NCBI GenBank assembly: GCA_027347805.1
Contig: DAIEQP010000362.1
Location: 1 to 25,298, forward strand
Source: Ignavibacteria bacterium
GTDB taxonomy: Bacteria > Bacteroidota > Ignavibacteria > Ignavibacteriales > Melioribacteraceae
Direction: 5' to 3'
DNA length: 25,298 bases
The position numbers were made by a program, and so were the translations under genes. The notes under the pieces are model-generated. The model worked only from the letters and a program-made list of their open reading frames with translations, ran no database searches and was not told the DNA's origin. This document shows, piece by piece, positions 22,279 to 25,298 of this stretch. How positions within the stretch are numbered: position 1 is the first letter of the stretch; the number at the start of each line of letters is the position of its first letter.

Positions 22279-24618
22279 CTATTTAGTCATCGAATATGGT
22301 GCTGATTTATTCTCAATTGCCCATTCTTTTTGTGGTTCAGATTGCATCACATACTTCAGCTCGCCGCCATCCATTATTTCTTTATGTGTTACAAAACTTC
22401 TATTAATTCTATTGCCATTCAACATTACTTCTTTAATGTAAATATTTTTTTCGGAAAGGTTCTTTGCCGTGACCTTAAGCTTTTTTCCGTTTCCCAAATC
22501 AATTAGGGCTTTATCCACACATGGACTACCAAATACATACTCATTACTGCCTGGTGCAACCGGGTAAAACCCGATCACACTGAAAATATACCACGCTGAC
22601 ATTTGCCCGCAATCATCGTTGCCGCAGAGCCCATGCGGTTCCGGTTTATACATTGTATTTATTATTTGATGAATTCTCTCCTGTGTTTTCCAAGGGGTTC
22701 CTGTATAGTTATACATATATGCAATGTGATGGGAAGGTTCGTTACCATGAACATAGTTTCCAATCATTCCAACTTTCGTTACATCCTCGCTTTCACCAAA
22801 ATATTTTTCTGGCAGATCAAACGTGAACAGTGAATCCAACCATGTTACAAGTTTTTCTTTGCTGCCGAGAAGATTTATTAATCCTTTTACATCCTGCGGA
22901 ATATAAAGAGAATAATTCCATGCATTGCCTTCAATGTATCCCTGGTTGGCAACACTGAACGCATCAAACGGAAATTTAAATGAGCCGTCTGTTTTCTTTG
23001 CCCGCATATAATGAGTTTTCTCATCATAAATGTTTTTGTAACTATTCGCTCTTTTCCAAAATTCATCTGCTACCTTTTTGTTTCCTAGTTTATCAGCCAT
23101 CTTAAATACTGTCCAATCGTCAAAAGCATATTCCAGTGTTTTGGATGCAGAGTTGGAACTTAAATCTTCCGGCACATAACCATATTTTTTGTATGCACCG
23201 ATTCCATCATACATATCATAATTTGCACTGGCAACACAAGCCTGCAATGCCTTTTCATTATCAATTCCGGGTAAATTTTTCATAACTGCATCTGCAAGAA
23301 CAGGAACAGCATGATATCCAATCATACACCAGTTTTCATTTGCCCAGTGTGACCAGATTGGTAGAATATGATGAACACTTTGCTCGTAATGTGCAATCAT
23401 TGAGTTAACAATATCGCCAGCGCGCTTCTGCTGAATAATTGTGTAAAGTGGATGTAGCGCGCGATACGTATCCCATAAAGAAAATGTAGTATAGTTGCTA
23501 AACTTTTTCGATTGATGAATATTCTGATCAAGCCCGCGGTATTCACCATTCACATCGCTGTATATATTCGGGTTAATAAATGCGTGATACATCGCTGTAT
23601 AAAAATTAACTTTTCTTTCGTCGGTTGTTTCAACTAAAATTTTAGAAAGCTCTTTGTTCCATTTTTTCTTCGCGTTGTTTTTAATTTCATCAAAATTCCA
23701 TTTGGGAATTTCAGCTTTTAAATTTTCCAAAGCATTTGCGGTACTGACGCCGCTTAAAGCAACTTTCACTAAAATTTCCTCTCCGGTTTCTGTCTCAAAA
23801 TTGAATGCGCATTTCACCTTATGCCCTGCGCGTTCAGGAAAGTTTTCATTCTGATTAAACTTTCTCCAGAATCCTCCGTACAGAAGCTGCTCATCATTTC
23901 TCAATGTATAAGATTGAATTGGTTTCGAGAATTCCATTGCGAAATAAACGTAGCGTGTGCGCGCCCATCCGTTTGTCTGCCTGAAACCAGTAACTAATGT
24001 TTTGTTTTCCACTCGAACCGAAGACCACACAACTTTGCCTTCGTAATTATAAATGCCGGATGTTAAATCAAGAATTATGTGGGCATCATTTGTTTTCGGA
24101 AATTTATATTTATGAAACCCGACCCGATCGGTAGCTGTGAGTTCCACATCTATATTATAGTCATCGAGATGAACCGAATAGAATCCTGGTTTTGCTTTTT
24201 CCGTTGAATGAGTAAAGCGTGAACGGTAACCGCTTCCCGGATTTTCTTTTGTGCCGGGATTAAATTTTATCTTGCCAACTGTCGGCATCACAAGAAAATC
24301 GCCAAGATCAGAATGGCCGGTTCCATTCATATGTGTATGTGAAAAACCAACAATTGTTTTGTCGCTGTATTGATAGCCCGCGCAATATTTATAAACATCA
24401 GGATTATAACCCTTGCCGTTGCTGTATAAAACTGAATCTGTTTCCGGACTTAACTGAACCAATCCGAATGGAACAACTGCTCCCGGAAATGTATGTCCCA
24501 TGTCATCGGTGCCAATCATCGGGTCAACATAATCCCAGGGAGTTTTATTTTTGTTTTGCGCATGCAATAAAATTGATAAGGTGAATACTATAAGCGAGAC
24601 ATAAAAAACTTTTTTCAT
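22279..24618 (-). CDS. GH92 alpha-mannosidase, exported
   Basis: A 779-residue exo-alpha-mannosidase of glycoside hydrolase family 92, a Ca2+-dependent inverting family. The signal peptide (KKVFYVSLIVFTLSILLHAQ) is followed at once by the family start DYVDPMIGTDDMGHTFPGAVVPFGLVQLSP (29-58), then GFSHTHMNGTG (91-101). The catalytic domain shows SLWDTYRALHP (380-390), ENWCMIGYHAVPVLADA (428-444), YIEGNAWNYS (561-570, a Glu563 fitting the general acid), HGNEPSHHIAYMYN (624-637) and CGNDDCGQMSAWY (665-677, acidic pair fitting the base and Ca site). Length is normal. The linkage (alpha-1,2, -1,3 or others) cannot be fixed from these motifs. No type IX sorting domain is seen, so it probably stays in the periplasm. 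It follows the small membrane protein gene by 9 bp. Confidence 0.95.
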   Translation of the reverse strand: MKKVFYVSLIVFTLSILLHAQNKNKTPWDYVDPMIGTDDMGHTFPGAVVPFGLVQLSPETDSVLYSNGKGYNPDVYKYCAGYQYSDKTIVGFSHTHMNGTGHSDLGDFLVMPTVGKIKFNPGTKENPGSGYRSRFTHSTEKAKPGFYSVHLDDYNIDVELTATDRVGFHKYKFPKTNDAHIILDLTSGIYNYEGKVVWSSVRVENKTLVTGFRQTNGWARTRYVYFAMEFSKPIQSYTLRNDEQLLYGGFWRKFNQNENFPERAGHKVKCAFNFETETGEEILVKVALSGVSTANALENLKAEIPKWNFDEIKNNAKKKWNKELSKILVETTDERKVNFYTAMYHAFINPNIYSDVNGEYRGLDQNIHQSKKFSNYTTFSLWDTYRALHPLYTIIQQKRAGDIVNSMIAHYEQSVHHILPIWSHWANENWCMIGYHAVPVLADAVMKNLPGIDNEKALQACVASANYDMYDGIGAYKKYGYVPEDLSSNSASKTLEYAFDDWTVFKMADKLGNKKVADEFWKRANSYKNIYDEKTHYMRAKKTDGSFKFPFDAFSVANQGYIEGNAWNYSLYIPQDVKGLINLLGSKEKLVTWLDSLFTFDLPEKYFGESEDVTKVGMIGNYVHGNEPSHHIAYMYNYTGTPWKTQERIHQIINTMYKPEPHGLCGNDDCGQMSAWYIFSVIGFYPVAPGSNEYVFGSPCVDKALIDLGNGKKLKVTAKNLSEKNIYIKEVMLNGNRINRSFVTHKEIMDGGELKYVMQSEPQKEWAIENKSAPYSMTK

Positions 24619-24627
24619 AATTAACCG

Positions 24628-25032
24628 TTAATTAGAGTTGTGCTTTTTATTTTTATTGAAGAGTAGTTTTAATCCGCTGTATAAAGAAGTAAACAACGAG
24701 CAAATTATTAAAAAGATTGTATAGAAATACCAGACATCAAAACGGGAAGTGTTCTTAAATGTTAGATTAAAATTACCGGCGAGCACGTAAGAAACCGCAA
24801 TCCACAAAACACCATTAATAAATAAAATAAATTGAAGCGTTCTTATTTCTTTATCTTTAAACACAATTATTAGTGCAGAATATTCCCATGCAATAATTCC
24901 AAGCCAGCTAATTATTGTCCCCAATGGAATTCCTAAGAGTTCATAATGAAGGGCTGGGTTTCCGCTGATCAAAAGAAATGCGGCGAAAATTATCAATATG
25001 CTAAGCGGAACAAGGAAAATCTTCTTTATCAT
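24628..25032 (-). CDS. Small four-helix membrane protein of unknown function
   Basis: A 134-residue integral membrane protein. Four hydrophobic segments: KIFLVPLSILIIFAAFLLIS, IPLGTIISWLGIIAWEYSALIIV, LQFILFINGVLWIAVSYVLAG and FYTIFLIICSLFTSLYSGLKLLF, with a charged Lys-rich, Asn-rich end. No conserved catalytic residues are seen, and I do not recognise a family. It lies 9 bp before the GH92 gene on the same strand, so the two are probably co-transcribed, though a functional link is only inferred. A candidate -7 box is about 23 bp upstream. Confidence 0.75.
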   Translation of the reverse strand: MIKKIFLVPLSILIIFAAFLLISGNPALHYELLGIPLGTIISWLGIIAWEYSALIIVFKDKEIRTLQFILFINGVLWIAVSYVLAGNFNLTFKNTSRFDVWYFYTIFLIICSLFTSLYSGLKLLFNKNKKHNSN

Positions 25033-25054
25033 ATTTAACCGGATAGTTTGGCAA

Positions 25055-25062
25055 CAAACTTA
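25055..25062 (-). promoter_or_regulatory. Candidate Bacteroidota-type -7 box for the membrane protein/GH92 unit
   Basis: On the minus strand this reads TAAGTTTG, a match to TAnnTTTG, 22 bp before the ATG at 25032. No clear -33 partner is visible. Confidence 0.35.
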
Positions 25063-25170
25063 ATAAGAAGTGATTGCAGAATAAAAAAAATTAGACGGAT
25101 TTCCTTGAATAATTTTGGTAAAGCTCAATGCTGATTGCTGAAACTTTCAACGAACTTAACTTCCGCTAAT

Positions 25171-25210
25171 AAAAAACGCAGAGATGAATAATTGTTCAAT
25201 TCATCTCCGC
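25171..25210 (-). terminator. Intrinsic terminator for the gene at the window end
   Basis: gagatgaat (25181-25189) pairs with attcatctc (25199-25207), extended by a gc/gc pair past one mismatch, with a 9-nt loop. On the minus strand the stem is followed by G and TTTTTT (plus-strand A-run 25171-25176). It lies about 20 bp beyond the stop of the partial gene. Confidence 0.8.
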
Positions 25211-25230
25211 TTAATAATTAATAATAAATT

Positions 25231-25298
25231 TTAAACACCAATATCTTCGTTCCACAATGCTGGTTTCTCATCAATAAATTTTTTCATGATATCGATGC
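25231..25298 (-). CDS. C-terminal end of an unidentified protein (partial)
   Basis: The last 21 codons and a TAA (25231-25233) are visible on the minus strand, ending IDIMKKFIDEKPALWNEDIG plus Val. The gene begins beyond the window. The fragment is too short to identify. It is supported by the strong terminator just downstream and by an open frame to the window edge. Confidence 0.55.
   Translation of the reverse strand, partial: IDIMKKFIDEKPALWNEDIGV

Noticed and set aside
1..25298. tRNA, rRNA, CRISPR array, insertion sequence or defence genes
   Set aside because: I looked for cloverleaf signatures, repeat-spacer patterns, terminal repeats and transposase motifs in the gaps and frames and found none.

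Overview
This is an AT-rich (visibly well under 40% GC) chromosomal window from what looks like a member of the Ignavibacteria or a close Bacteroidota relative. The best clue is the 711-residue secreted protein at 5861-7996. Its C-terminus carries a YPNPFNP start and a FlgD-like domain of the kind used as a type IX secretion sorting signal in Ignavibacterium- and Melioribacter-like genomes. Several lipoproteins, exported hydrolases with signal peptides ending in A-Q, and three candidate TAnnTTTG boxes (the Bacteroidota-type -7 element) agree with this. Many genes also have clear Shine-Dalgarno sequences, which is less typical of classical Bacteroidetes. The genus cannot be fixed from the sequence.

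Layout. (1) 1-2186, plus: the end of an exported alkaline-phosphatase-superfamily phosphoesterase, overlapping a PfkB-type sugar kinase by 4 bp and closed by a bidirectional terminator. (2) 2238-2642, minus: a PEGA-domain lipoprotein. (3) 2809-4793, plus: an overlapping pair, an exported DUF362 protein and an exported DUF6599-like protein, followed by a second terminator shared with the convergent genes. (4) 4842-5677, minus: a DoxX-like membrane protein and a YciI-like protein. (5) 5861-9963, minus: three apparently separate units. These are the VIT/VWA-like secreted protein, a sugar-isomerase-like protein related to L-fucose isomerase, and a small exported basic protein with two similar helix-turn-helix-like segments. 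(6) 10102-14311, minus: a tight six-gene cluster (gaps of 9 bp or overlaps of 4 bp or less): SDR-type epimerase, DUF6174-like lipoprotein, YgjV/GNAT-like fusion, esterase, RluA-family pseudouridine synthase and a LURP-one/tubby-like protein. (7) 14413-16149: divergent housekeeping genes, a SlyD-type FKBP (minus) and alanine racemase (plus). (8) 16297-19701, minus: a probable four-gene operon of a large unassigned protein with hints of an FMN-type TIM barrel, a classical SDR oxidoreductase, a GNAT acetyltransferase and a small lipoprotein. (9) 19896-25032, minus: a membrane-anchored alpha/beta hydrolase, a GH92 alpha-mannosidase and a small four-helix membrane protein. The window ends in the last 21 codons of another minus-strand gene.

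Functionally this is mostly ordinary chromosome: sugar handling (PfkB kinase, fucose-isomerase-like protein, GH92), exported hydrolases, cell-wall precursor synthesis (alanine racemase) and protein folding. I see no transposase, phage gene, CRISPR array, rRNA, tRNA or defence cassette, and once starts are corrected no gene-free stretch reaches 300 bp. The less ordinary items are the 600-residue protein at 17899-19701 with a perfect inverted repeat in its leader, the exported DUF362-DUF6599 pair, the VWA-like protein with a degenerate metal site, and the six-gene cluster of functionally unrelated products. I do not see convincing evidence of a wholly new multi-gene system.
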